64,000 bases of DNA from Verrucomicrobiia bacterium (GTDB lineage: Bacteria; Verrucomicrobiota; Verrucomicrobiia; Verrucomicrobiales; DEV007), in the NCBI GenBank assembly GCA_030425385.1, contig JAUIAH010000016.1, positions 62,001-126,000 of the forward strand. The letters are read 5' to 3'. The position numbers and the translations under genes were made by a program. Positions 9,543 to 18,881 of this stretch are shown piece by piece. Below the pieces are notes generated by a model. That model worked only from the letters and a program-made list of their open reading frames with translations, ran no database searches and was not told where the DNA came from. Position 1 is the first letter of the stretch. Each line of letters opens with the position of its first letter.

Positions 9543-11804
9543 TCATGGAGTCGGCGTCGGGCGGAGATCGACCAGGCCCCAGTCGAGGAGGCGCCCACCG
9601 CGGCTGTGCCTCGCATGGATGGCAACGATGTTCTCGCCTGTCTTGAGGGCTTGCGCGAATGCTTGTGAAACCGGCACGTCTTCATAGCCACTCGTCTGCC
9701 GAGCGATCGTGCATGGGACGCCGTTGATGACCAGGGTCAGCCCCTCATCGTGGCAAAGACGATGATTCCACTCGGAGGCGGTCAACTCCTCGAGACGAAA
9801 CGTCCGGCGAAGCCAGATCTCTTCCCCGTCCCAAACGGAGCCAGGCGTCACCCCCTCAGCAGCCTCGCCAAAGGGAGCCGATCCTTCACTCCACGCGCTG
9901 TCATCGTAGGCAGCACTGGACCAATCGCCTTCGGGCGATGTCGTCGTGTAGCGCCACGTTTGCGGAGCGTCTTCACTGGTGGGCACGGCCACCATCCGCT
10001 CGAAGGTAGGGAGTGGTCCATACACTTGGCGGTTGAGCGCCGCCATCGCCTCGGCATCCACCTTCACACGCTTGCGATCATAGGTCATCAAGCCATTCAC
10101 CTCCCCTTCGACATCCGTGGTCTGCGTATAGACCGCCGCCGCCAACCCTCCCTCGATGAGCGGAAAGAGCTCACGGATGAGACTCTGATAGTGACTCCAT
10201 ACATCTTCAGCTTTCTCATAGGTTCGGTAGCCCCAATTCTGCTTGTCCCACCAGAGGTGGTTGGCAACCGGCAGGCCAAGACCCCCAAATTCACCTAACA
10301 CCACGGCACGCGTCTCTTCCATCGGTGCCGTTGCGGGACCTGGATAGGCATGCACGTCGCGGAGATCCCCTGTACCACGATCAACCCATCCGCTCGGTCC
10401 ATCGATCAAGCGACTGGGATCCTGTTCCTTCGCCCAGGCGAGAATTTCGTCCGTCTTGAATTGTCCCCAGCCTTCATTGAAAGGCACCCACACCACAATG
10501 CTAGGGTGATTGTGTAGCGCCTCGATCATTTCCGCATATTCTTGTCGAAACTGCGCCTCTGACTCTGGACTCCGCTCCAAATCCTCCCCCTCGCGCCCGA
10601 TGTGCTGGTCCCCATTTGGGAAATCCTGCCAGACGAGTAATCCCTTCACATCGGCCCAGAAATACCAGCGTGCTGGCTCCACTTTCACATGCTTACGAGC
10701 CATGTTGAAACCTAACTGTTTCGTCATCTCGATATCGTGGCGCAAGGCACTATCCGTCGGAGCTGTGTAGAGCCCATCCGGCCACCAACCCTGGTCCAGC
10801 GGCCCGAACATGAAGAGCGGCTCATGATTCAGAAACAAACGCGTCACCCCCTGATCGTCCTTCCCCAGACTAATCTTGCGCATCCCTGCATAGCTGACGA
10901 CGGAATCTACGACTCCACCATCATCCGCCAAGAGATGCGCGCGAATCGTATAAATGAAAGGGTTGGTTGGCGACCACAACTGCGGCTCGGCAAGGTTCAG
11001 TTGCATTTCCTCCCCCAACGTGCCCGTTCCCTCGGCCACGACTTCCCGCCGTGCCAGGACCTGCACACGCACTGTGCTAGCCGTCGCCTCTGGCCCCTCG
11101 CCGTGCACGGTGAGACGTAGAGCTTTGGCATCGACATCGGGAACCGTGCGTAGTTTCGTGATCGCCGTTTGAGGCACTGGCTCCAACCACACCGTTTGCC
11201 AAATGCCCGTCACCGGCGTGTACCAAATGCCTTTCGGTTCCTCTCGTTGCTTGCCCCTTGGTTGGGAGCCTGCATCTGTGGGATCCCAAACCGCCACGAC
11301 CAGCTCCTGCTCTTCCCCCTCCTGCAACGCCTCGGTGATGTCACAATGAAAGGGCGTGTAGCCCCCGCGATGGTCACCCACCGGCTTGCCATTCAGCCAC
11401 ACCTCCGTTTGCCAATCCACAGCGCCAAAGTGTAAGAGCAACCGATCTGAACGCCATCGCTCAGGCACAAAGACCGAAGTTCGATACCACAGACGTTGGT
11501 CCTCACCCACCGACTTGCCTACGCCTGACAGGGCTGATTCTACCGGATAGGGAACCAAGATCTTGCCCTCCCAGCTCTCCGGCTTGGGCGCATCCTTGGC
11601 CACAATGGCATAGTCCCACAGGCCGTTCAGATTCCCCCACACTTGGCGCACCAATTGCGGCCGTGGGTAATCTGGCAACGGTTTCTCAGGATCCACCGCG
11701 TCCGCCCACGCGCTCACCATGCCGTCACCTGCCAGTTTCCACTCCTGGGCCGCCGCTTGGAAGAGCGCAAGGGTTGGAATGATTAGAAAGAGCAGGGATC
11801 TCAT
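9543..11804 (-). CDS. Secreted glycoside hydrolase family 2 (beta-galactosidase/glucuronidase-like)
   Basis: I start the protein at the ATG near 11804 because it gives a clean signal peptide, MRSLLFLIIPTLALFQAAAQ; an upstream in-frame ATG at 11870 would add 22 polar residues. The mature protein has the GH2 order: an N-terminal jelly-roll domain (WYRTSVFVPERWRSDRLLLH, AVDWQTEVWLNGKPVGDH), an Ig-like domain, then a TIM barrel. The acid/base glutamate sits in VVWVPFNEGWGQFK and the probable nucleophile in RAVVLGEFGGLGLP. A C-terminal region of about 120 residues resembles another carbohydrate-binding jelly roll (NHRLCHDEGLTLVINGV). It should hydrolyse beta-linked galactose, glucuronate or mannose residues outside the cytoplasm. 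The substrate is unknown. Confidence 0.88.
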   Translation of the reverse strand: MRSLLFLIIPTLALFQAAAQEWKLAGDGMVSAWADAVDPEKPLPDYPRPQLVRQVWGNLNGLWDYAIVAKDAPKPESWEGKILVPYPVESALSGVGKSVGEDQRLWYRTSVFVPERWRSDRLLLHFGAVDWQTEVWLNGKPVGDHRGGYTPFHCDITEALQEGEEQELVVAVWDPTDAGSQPRGKQREEPKGIWYTPVTGIWQTVWLEPVPQTAITKLRTVPDVDAKALRLTVHGEGPEATASTVRVQVLARREVVAEGTGTLGEEMQLNLAEPQLWSPTNPFIYTIRAHLLADDGGVVDSVVSYAGMRKISLGKDDQGVTRLFLNHEPLFMFGPLDQGWWPDGLYTAPTDSALRHDIEMTKQLGFNMARKHVKVEPARWYFWADVKGLLVWQDFPNGDQHIGREGEDLERSPESEAQFRQEYAEMIEALHNHPSIVVWVPFNEGWGQFKTDEILAWAKEQDPSRLIDGPSGWVDRGTGDLRDVHAYPGPATAPMEETRAVVLGEFGGLGLPVANHLWWDKQNWGYRTYEKAEDVWSHYQSLIRELFPLIEGGLAAAVYTQTTDVEGEVNGLMTYDRKRVKVDAEAMAALNRQVYGPLPTFERMVAVPTSEDAPQTWRYTTTSPEGDWSSAAYDDSAWSEGSAPFGEAAEGVTPGSVWDGEEIWLRRTFRLEELTASEWNHRLCHDEGLTLVINGVPCTIARQTSGYEDVPVSQAFAQALKTGENIVAIHARHSRGGRLLDWGLVDLRPTPTP

Positions 11805-12023
11805 CCCACACCCTCTCAAGCCTGCTATTGATTCGCAAGCGAAGAGATCACGCGAGCAGTGGCTGCGCATTCGACTAACAGAATGCTTGAAGCTCTGCCG
11901 ACTTGGCCTCCCCGAGCGAGTTCTCGACCTTCAATACCAATCCAAGGTAATTTCTTCAGAAAGATGTCTCCTGGCGGCATCCGCCGGCAACCACTCGGAA
12001 ATGTCAAACCATCCCAACTGGTC

Positions 12024-13727
12024 ATGAAACTAGCCCACCCCGTCACCGCCAGCATCTTTCTATGCCTGCTCCCCCAGGTCACGCGCGCACTCTCTGAAAC
12101 AGAAGCAACGATTCCGCCCATTCGTCGTGCTGATAGTCCCTACCACGATTTCGTAGTCAATTATGGATCAGGATCCCATATTGATATTCGAAGTCTCGGA
12201 GATGACGACATCATCATTGGCTACGGCACCCTCTTCGATCCCCAGTTAGGAGGCCGAGCCTTCCATCCCGAGTTCCAAGAAGCGGTCCGACACGATGAAA
12301 CGGAAACGATCACCGCTACCTACAGAATCCCTCGCCCTGATGATGGATGGGCCAGTTGGAACTTGAGCAAGCTAACCGTGCGTATTGCCTCTGGCGGCAT
12401 CCTCGATTTGCAAGGCAGGGAAGTTCCAAGCTCCTCCTTGGGCACCCTCCAGGTCGTCTTGGAGTCCGTTCCACAACTCGCCGTACAACTCACCAAATTT
12501 CCAATCGTGGTGGCCGGTTCCAATTCACCCGCCACGTTCGAGATCCACTACCAGGCAAACTATGCGCTGCAAATAGAGCTATTGGATCATGATGAGATTC
12601 AAGCCCAGGTGTGGACGCCCGAACTCCATGATGACGGCACCCCCAAGATGAGCCTCTTTGGGAACCCGATTGTCAACGTTCATAACATAGCGACACGGTT
12701 GCTCTCCGCTCAGCACAACGGCGATGGCACCGCGATCACGGCTTCCTATGCGCTTGATCCCCCGCAAGACGGTTGGGTCTACGATCCCTCGTCCCAACCC
12801 AACGAAGCCCGCATCAATGTGAACCTGAGAGCTTTGGGTGCCAACGCCCCTCAAAGCACCCAGCTATTGCAGGGCAGCTACTACTTGGGTCGCCTCATTG
12901 TCATCGAGGCCACTGAAGTCACCGCTCTTCTCGACGCCGGCCCGCGCTTGGCTCCTGGCGTCGATCACGTCCCCTTTGAAATCGAATACCAATCACGCTC
13001 AGCGGCCATCGATATCGAAACACTGGGCGATGACGATATTGGGACGAGCACGATCAACTTTGAAACCGGACGACGTATCGTCGCGACGTTTAACGAGATA
13101 CTGTCAATCGAAGATGAAGGGAAGCGCGTGCGCGCTTCTTACACCTTGGAACGTCCCGCCGGTGGTTGGCTCCAGGTTGGTGGAGAGATTCAACTGGGCA
13201 TCGCCGCGTTGGAGAACGGAGTGCGAACAATGGACGGTCTAGCAGTCATCCCGAGAGAGATCGGTCTTTATCACTTTGATGTAGGCAGTCCTGATGCCGT
13301 GCCGCAACTGGCTGCCTTGGATGAATGGTTCAGTCAACTCGGCGACGCCTTGGGAAGTGAGGATGCGGTAACCATTACATCGGACCACGATAGCGATGGG
13401 CTCACGGATATGGTAGAATTCATGGTGGGGACCGATCCCCTTGATCCCACGCATGCCTCACCGGTCACAAGCTCTCTAGCGCATGTCGACGGGGAAGCAT
13501 TCCTACAATTGCACTATGCACATCGCGTCAGCGTTCGAGGGGCAGTGATTCTTCTTGAAGGCTCTGAGACCGGCGAGACCTGGTTGGAAGCAAGCTCCTA
13601 CTTCACTCCGACGGCCCTTGCGGTGCCGGACGGGCAAGGACTGCGTGCGGTGACGATGCGCTCTCGACTTCCGATTTCAGAACTCTCGCTTCGTCTATAC
13701 CGCTTACGCGTCGTGCCCAGCTTCTAA
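12024..13727 (+). CDS. Secreted protein with three LGDDDI-type repeats and a Ca-binding TSP3-like motif
   Basis: I do not recognise a named family. The start at 12024 is chosen because it gives a signal peptide (MKLAHPVTASIFLCLLPQVT); the open frame extends back to 11859 without signal-like features. Three repeats of about 140 residues follow. Each opens with a beta strand (DFVVNYGS, FEIHYQAN, FEIEYQSR) and an acidic stretch (IDIRSLGDDDI, IELLDHDEI, IDIETLGDDDI), and ends in a segment like ASYALDPPQDGW before the next strand. Near the C-terminus DHDSDGLTDMVEFMVGTDP is a thrombospondin-type-3 calcium motif. The last 80 residues match the S-x-x-x-x-W...YR module of other secreted proteins here. 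The stop is only 12-15 bp before the sigma factor gene, suggesting co-expression. Confidence 0.65.
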   Translation: MKLAHPVTASIFLCLLPQVTRALSETEATIPPIRRADSPYHDFVVNYGSGSHIDIRSLGDDDIIIGYGTLFDPQLGGRAFHPEFQEAVRHDETETITATYRIPRPDDGWASWNLSKLTVRIASGGILDLQGREVPSSSLGTLQVVLESVPQLAVQLTKFPIVVAGSNSPATFEIHYQANYALQIELLDHDEIQAQVWTPELHDDGTPKMSLFGNPIVNVHNIATRLLSAQHNGDGTAITASYALDPPQDGWVYDPSSQPNEARINVNLRALGANAPQSTQLLQGSYYLGRLIVIEATEVTALLDAGPRLAPGVDHVPFEIEYQSRSAAIDIETLGDDDIGTSTINFETGRRIVATFNEILSIEDEGKRVRASYTLERPAGGWLQVGGEIQLGIAALENGVRTMDGLAVIPREIGLYHFDVGSPDAVPQLAALDEWFSQLGDALGSEDAVTITSDHDSDGLTDMVEFMVGTDPLDPTHASPVTSSLAHVDGEAFLQLHYAHRVSVRGAVILLEGSETGETWLEASSYFTPTALAVPDGQGLRAVTMRSRLPISELSLRLYRLRVVPSF

Positions 13728-13742
13728 CAGCGCACCCATGTG

Positions 13743-16241
13743 ATGAAGCCAACTATCAAAGATGCCGACCGCGACAACGCTCTGCTCCAAGAGTACGCGC
13801 AACACGGGAACGAAAGGGCGTTTGTATCTTTGGTAGATCGACATCTTCCCTGGGTCTATGGCCTCATTTCTCGTGAGATCTACGACTTCCGCCTCGCAGA
13901 AGAAACGGCACAGAACGTGTTCTCTGCCCTTGCCCAGGCGGCACACCGCCAACGCAAGATTGAGCGCGTGTCAGCATGGCTCTATGGAACTGTTCGTAAA
14001 CAAATCGCCCTCACCATGAGAACCGAGAGGAGACGCAAAGCTCACGAAAAGTCCTATCAGAAGCTTACGGAAGCAGAAAGAGATACGGCAGCGGTGGAGA
14101 CAGATGCGTGGCGGGATCACGTCCCACAACTGAGCGCTGCCCTCAATCGCCTCTCTGTCAATGATCAGACCATTCTCTTCCTCCGCTTCTACGAAGGCCT
14201 CACATTTGCCGAACTAAGCCGCCATTTAAAGATCAAAGAACGCGCCGCACAGAAGCGCCTGCATCGAGCTGTGGACCGATTACGTGGATTACTGGGCAAA
14301 CGAGGCATTCCCCTGACTGCAGCCATGCTAGGGAGCAGTATGTTCACCTCCGGCGGAGCCGAACCTCCCGCTCGAGTATTCGCAAACACCTATCGACTTG
14401 CCACAACTCAGATACCGACAGCTGCAGTGACTTGGATGGGATCGCAAGTGCTGATGTGGTCGATCGCCGTGAGTTCGGTGGCCGCGTTCGCTACCCTGAG
14501 CGGGAGAATGCCATGGCAAGACTCGCAGCCCGTGAGCAATGCCAGTAAGGAGATCTTCAGTCTTCTCGGCGATCGTAAAGGCCGCAAAGAAAGCATGCGC
14601 GCTATTGCCGTGGACGATCTTGAGGCAATCTATCGTCTAGCGGAACGCCCTAAAGAAGTGGCGCTCGCACAATTGATAGAACACCTGGAGACCCCTCAAG
14701 ACGATGTCTATCTGCAAGACTTATTCGCCCGGTGGTCTCGTCTAGATGCACCGCGCGCATGTGACGCCATCATCAAGCTCGAAGCACACTGCGCACACAC
14801 GGCACCTGCCTATGCTGGTCAACTAGCCGCAACCATGACCATTCCATTAAATGCCTGGTTGTCTATCAATGATATCGAATCGAAGGAAGCCATGTCATGG
14901 GTGAAAGCCCTTCCAAGGGCGCACAACGCCGAAGAAACAGCATTTGTGGCATGCCTCACCCATCTAGCCCAACAAGGTGATCCCGATGCCGCCTGGGGAT
15001 GGCTCTGCCAGCGACCGCTCAATGGGAATAGCATTTGCGAACACTTCCTCAGCGAGGTCGCCTCACACTTCGCGGATCCTCATTCGGCTCTGCATTGGTT
15101 AGGGCAACTCGATGCGGATCTCGGCTTTGAACGCATCCATACGAGCCGCTATGCTCTCAAAAGTTCTCAAGAAGCGGACCAGAATCGCAGTCGATTGTGG
15201 TCCGCAGCCGTGCGGAGATGGTTTGCAGACACGCCTCAAGACGTTGCCGATTGGGTAGGCACTCTTCCGCCATCGGCGGTGGCAACGGATGCTGCTTGGC
15301 AGACCTTAGCCTCGATGTGGGCGCATCATGACCCGGAGGCGGCCGTCATGTGGGTAGCAACTCTCACGGAAACACAGCAATCGGAGGTGTGGCCCTTGGT
15401 GATCGAGGCCTGGGCAACGACCGATGCGGCAAGCTGCCTGGCATGGCTCACGGGTTTGAACGACTCCGTACTTCAATGGACGGCGCTGACCCAAGCTTTC
15501 CCTACCTGGCTCCAAACGCATCCCAATACAGACGAGATGGCTCATTGGCTGAAAGGCATGGCCGATGAAGCGCGAGCACAACCTTTGTTCGTCGACTTTT
15601 GCCAGTTCCTGCCCACGCGAAAAGCGCTAGACTGGGCACTCGGCGTGCCCCCAGGGGTCAATCGACAAGTGGCCTTGGAGCATGCCTTTTATCAGTTAGG
15701 GCAAGAGCACTTGGAAGAAGCCATCGCGAAGCTCACAGTGATCCATGACACCAAGGATCGCGAGCTCGCCGTGCGGTCGCTTAGCTTAGGTGGACTGACC
15801 GCTGGGAAACGTCACGACTTGCAGGCTTGGCAAGAAACCCTATCGCCAGGAGACGAGCAATTACGGATCGCTTCTCTATGCGCCGATCTGCATTTGTTAG
15901 CCAGCTTTAGCCCGGAGCGAGCAGCCCGTGTCATTCGAAGCCACCCGGAGGGCGATTGCCGTGGGGCGCTCATCGAAGTCTTGATAGAGCGCACCGCTGG
16001 ACGCTCGCCTCGCGATGCGAAAGCAGCACGATCGTGGTTGGCAGAGCTGAAGGATCCCATCCGTCACCAGCGCGCCAGATCTTTCCTTGAGCGTGTGGAG
16101 AATGACTTTGCCCAATATGGAACGACTGCCCTGCAACTGCCAGAAGCGAGTGACGTGCGCTTTGCGGAACAGAGCCTGGACGATCTCATGGCCCGCTTGG
16201 ATCATGTCTCTGGACGCCTGCGCGGTATCCGGAGGCAATGA
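13743..16241 (+). CDS. ECF sigma factor fused to a membrane segment and W-DP repeat ectodomain
   Basis: The first 185 residues are an ECF sigma factor. Region 2 spans about 12-95 (YAQHGNERAFVSLVDRHLPW, AEETAQNVFSALAQ, SAWLYGTVRKQIAL) and region 4 about 125-185 (LNRLSVNDQTILFLRFYEGL, FAELSRHLKIKERAAQKRLH). A single hydrophobic segment at about 235-253 (GSQVLMWSIAVSSVAAFATL) follows. The remaining 570 residues hold repeats such as ASMWAHHDPEAAVMWVATL and IEAWATTDAASCLAWLTGL. The parts imply a sigma domain in the cytoplasm tethered to a periplasmic sensor, which is inference. The repeats match those of the two proteins at 21161-23397. The start may be the ATG at 13743 or the GTG at 13740. Confidence 0.8.
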   Translation: MKPTIKDADRDNALLQEYAQHGNERAFVSLVDRHLPWVYGLISREIYDFRLAEETAQNVFSALAQAAHRQRKIERVSAWLYGTVRKQIALTMRTERRRKAHEKSYQKLTEAERDTAAVETDAWRDHVPQLSAALNRLSVNDQTILFLRFYEGLTFAELSRHLKIKERAAQKRLHRAVDRLRGLLGKRGIPLTAAMLGSSMFTSGGAEPPARVFANTYRLATTQIPTAAVTWMGSQVLMWSIAVSSVAAFATLSGRMPWQDSQPVSNASKEIFSLLGDRKGRKESMRAIAVDDLEAIYRLAERPKEVALAQLIEHLETPQDDVYLQDLFARWSRLDAPRACDAIIKLEAHCAHTAPAYAGQLAATMTIPLNAWLSINDIESKEAMSWVKALPRAHNAEETAFVACLTHLAQQGDPDAAWGWLCQRPLNGNSICEHFLSEVASHFADPHSALHWLGQLDADLGFERIHTSRYALKSSQEADQNRSRLWSAAVRRWFADTPQDVADWVGTLPPSAVATDAAWQTLASMWAHHDPEAAVMWVATLTETQQSEVWPLVIEAWATTDAASCLAWLTGLNDSVLQWTALTQAFPTWLQTHPNTDEMAHWLKGMADEARAQPLFVDFCQFLPTRKALDWALGVPPGVNRQVALEHAFYQLGQEHLEEAIAKLTVIHDTKDRELAVRSLSLGGLTAGKRHDLQAWQETLSPGDEQLRIASLCADLHLLASFSPERAARVIRSHPEGDCRGALIEVLIERTAGRSPRDAKAARSWLAELKDPIRHQRARSFLERVENDFAQYGTTALQLPEASDVRFAEQSLDDLMARLDHVSGRLRGIRRQ

Positions 16242-16327
16242 TTGTCTGCGAGAAGTCCATTCCGTGATTCTTTGGCAGCGCAAACATTGGGATTGCGGCC
16301 TCCCGCACGACTTGATAGCCTGAAGAC

Positions 16328-17032
16328 ATGACGCGTATCACCCTCGTGCTGATATTGGCGCTTGCTGCTGGATGTTCAACGGTTCCAATCGCCCAACCTG
16401 AAGCGGTCAACTATGTGCCTCCATCGGGACAACCGATCGATGCCCAGACGTCGGCGTTCCACACGCAACGTTCCCGATCCATCATAAGCCTGACAACCAC
16501 ATCCCATGTGATTGAAAGCAATCTCACCGATCCTGGGAGACCAACGGTCACTGTTTATGCTCCGGCGATAGGGAAACGCGTGAAGAGGCAACTGGAAAAG
16601 AGAGCACTCCAGGATACTCGCGAAGTGCCTTTGTCAGGGCGGCCGGGTCAGGCCATTGAACTCGCAAGTCTGCACACATTCGTCTATGGACCGGAAGCGC
16701 CCGGTGCGGGCCAAGAATTAGAGCCACGCGGCACCTTCACACCTCACCTAACGGTCGATGGGCGCGTCCACATTCACGCCCAATTGAGAAACTCGGCTTT
16801 CATGCGATGGACAAAAGAAGATTCGTTTCCGTGGCGTAAGAAAGTGCCAGACTTCGAGCATCAGGAACTTGATCAGAAGGTGTCTGTGTCTGGAGGCGCG
16901 TTCATGCTCATGGGCCCCTTCCTTGAAACTGATCCCGATTCCGTGGATTCCAAATCCCCTTCGGCTGTCAGGCCCGAAGCGACCGGCCGGCAGCGATATC
17001 TCCTCGCTGAGATAGGCATCATTCCACTCTGA
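16328..17032 (+). CDS. Predicted lipoprotein of unknown function
   Basis: This 234-residue protein starts MTRITLVLILALAAGCSTVP. The LAAGC lipobox places the lipid-modified cysteine at residue 16. The mature part is polar, has no membrane segment, and matches no family I recognise. It lies 86 bp after the tethered sigma factor gene and 14 bp before a small membrane protein on the same strand. It could be a partner of the sigma factor's periplasmic domain, but that is only positional inference. Confidence 0.6.
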   Translation: MTRITLVLILALAAGCSTVPIAQPEAVNYVPPSGQPIDAQTSAFHTQRSRSIISLTTTSHVIESNLTDPGRPTVTVYAPAIGKRVKRQLEKRALQDTREVPLSGRPGQAIELASLHTFVYGPEAPGAGQELEPRGTFTPHLTVDGRVHIHAQLRNSAFMRWTKEDSFPWRKKVPDFEHQELDQKVSVSGGAFMLMGPFLETDPDSVDSKSPSAVRPEATGRQRYLLAEIGIIPL

Positions 17033-17046
17033 GGTGAAGAGGGCTC

Positions 17047-17574
17047 ATGATAGTCTTCTCATTCTTCTTGCTGCTCGCTTTCTGGAGCTTCGTGTTTGCA
17101 TGCGGCTGGATCGCCTATCTGGCGACCGGACGTGCACGATTCTGGAGGCTTCCAGTGGTTGCCCTTGGAGCATTCGCCGTGCTGATGGTCGTTTTATGTG
17201 TCATTGGATGGTGGATGGCGCCAGTGACGCCTAGCCGCTCAGACGTCATTGGCACCTACGAAGTGAATCGAAAGATCTATCCTGGCCCGAATGCCGATTG
17301 GCAACATGCGCACTATCAATTTCGTATCACGCACGACGATCAATTCTTACTCTATGACCACACATTCACAGATGGCCCCAAAGTCTTTCGGGGTGCCGTA
17401 TGGTGGATGGTGCAGCCGTCTTACCGATGGCACCTCCACATGAAGGACCCTCACCACATCACCAATAGCCTTCGCAAAGGCCCGGCACTCTACCGTGGGA
17501 CGGAGGGCTTTTATTATGTGTTTCCGTCAGAAAAGTTCGGCAACATGTTCTTCAGCCGTGTGTCTGAAGGATAG
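17047..17574 (+). CDS. Small membrane protein of unknown function
   Basis: The 175-residue protein has two N-terminal hydrophobic segments (about 1-24, IVFSFFLLLAFWSFVFACGW, and 34-57, LPVVALGAFAVLMVVLCVIG). A soluble C-terminal domain of about 115 residues is rich in aromatic residues and histidine (GADWQHAHYQFRIT-like and HLHMKDPHHIT stretches). The fold is unknown to me. It probably forms a transcription unit with the preceding lipoprotein, 14 bp upstream. Its stop faces the class D sensor-domain gene 20 bp away. Confidence 0.6.
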   Translation: MIVFSFFLLLAFWSFVFACGWIAYLATGRARFWRLPVVALGAFAVLMVVLCVIGWWMAPVTPSRSDVIGTYEVNRKIYPGPNADWQHAHYQFRITHDDQFLLYDHTFTDGPKVFRGAVWWMVQPSYRWHLHMKDPHHITNSLRKGPALYRGTEGFYYVFPSEKFGNMFFSRVSEG

Positions 17575-17594
17575 CACAATCCAGCGAGGCTTCC

Positions 17595-18881
17595 CTACTC
17601 GGATGGCCAGCCAATGACATCAAATACCTGACTAACCACGTGAGATCGACTTTCGCGGACAGTTTCAATGGTGTGATCCAAACAGAGGATCGCGAAATAT
17701 GTGGCATCGCCTGGAGCATTCAGCTCTATCCAGCCAACATACCAACCGATCCAACCGCTTTCTAGTTCTCCAGTGCCTGTCTTGGCGTAAAGACGCCGGC
17801 CCTCACGTTCTTCGACAAGGCAAACCTGCTTGGTTGCTTCAGTGGTCTCTTTGGAAATCCCCAAGTGCTCTTCTTGGAAAAGGCGCAGAAATTGTATCTG
17901 CTCCATGGGCGAAATCTTGAGTGCGGATGATAGCCAATAGCGTCGAGGGGAGCCGACGATCACCCCGTTTCCATAGCCCCACGTGCGCAAGTGATTGATG
18001 ACACGCTGGCGATCCAATGCAGCGGCAAGATCTTGAAAGTACCAATTGACAGAGTGTTGGAAGGCGGAACGGAGATCATGGGGCTGGGTCGTCCAAGAAA
18101 TGGGCCACCATGGATCTGCAGGATGCTCTAGGGGATCGTACCATTTCGCTTGTCCAGGATAACGCACGTGTTGATCTTCCAATGCCATGATCGTGAGGGG
18201 GAGTTTGTAAGTAGAGAATGGACTGAATCGCTGGGTGCTCAGCTGCCTATTGGTGATGGTGTAAGTGTCTGCTCGTGGGCGGTAGATCACATAACAGCGC
18301 TGCGGATGCGTTGGGTGTTTGAGGAGCTCATCGATCTTTGAGAGTGCCTGCGAGGTATGGCGGACAACGAGTTCCTCGCTACCTGGCAGGTAGAAGGCTG
18401 TGGTTCCTTTGGGGAATTGAATCCCCTCGTTCTCGAAGAATGCCCTAGCGTTGTCTTCGATCCCAAGATTTCTTTCGGTTGGATAACGTCTCGTGAAGAG
18501 AATGTCGACTTCAGGAGAAGGGACGATGGTCACGGCGTAGGGATCCATACGATAGCTCACGCCCGCGAATTCGGCGAGGGCATTCAGCAGTGCCCCAAGC
18601 GGCGTGGGCCCAAGCTGCATGCTTATTCTTTGCGCCAAGGCTTTCGGTTGAGCCCTTCTGATCTGCCGCTCATCGATGAGTAGGTTCACACCTTTACGCT
18701 CTTCGGGGATCGCTCGCGGATCGTGCTTGATGCCCAATTGCCGTATGGTTTCCACTGCGTCCTCCAAGACGAGATCATCGAAGCGACATTCGGGAATGAT
18801 AATCGCGTCCAAGGCGTTTTCGATCTTCTGCATAGATGCATCCGTCTTTCGCTTCTCCTCTTGACGCGCTTGCTCAGGCAT
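17595..18881 (-). CDS. BlaR1-like C-terminal part: STN-like domain plus class D penicillin-sensor domain
   Basis: The 428-residue frame has two parts. Residues 25-130 resemble the secretin/STN-like domain seen in verrucomicrobial proteins (DDLVLEDAVETIRQLGIKHD, LGALLNALAEFAGVSYRMD, AVTIVPSP). Residues 190-428 are a class D beta-lactamase or BlaR sensor domain with motifs S-T-Y-K (FSPFSTYKLPLTI), Y-G-N (WGYGNGVIVG) and K-T-G (YAKTGTGELESGWIGWYVG). The apparent start has no signal peptide, although such a domain works outside the membrane. The gene overlaps the M56 peptidase frame by 196 bp and sits in the -1 frame relative to it. The simplest reading is one BlaR1-like gene split by an indel or frameshift near 18690-18895. 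Confidence 0.75.
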   Translation of the reverse strand: MPEQARQEEKRKTDASMQKIENALDAIIIPECRFDDLVLEDAVETIRQLGIKHDPRAIPEERKGVNLLIDERQIRRAQPKALAQRISMQLGPTPLGALLNALAEFAGVSYRMDPYAVTIVPSPEVDILFTRRYPTERNLGIEDNARAFFENEGIQFPKGTTAFYLPGSEELVVRHTSQALSKIDELLKHPTHPQRCYVIYRPRADTYTITNRQLSTQRFSPFSTYKLPLTIMALEDQHVRYPGQAKWYDPLEHPADPWWPISWTTQPHDLRSAFQHSVNWYFQDLAAALDRQRVINHLRTWGYGNGVIVGSPRRYWLSSALKISPMEQIQFLRLFQEEHLGISKETTEATKQVCLVEEREGRRLYAKTGTGELESGWIGWYVGWIELNAPGDATYFAILCLDHTIETVRESRSHVVSQVFDVIGWPSE

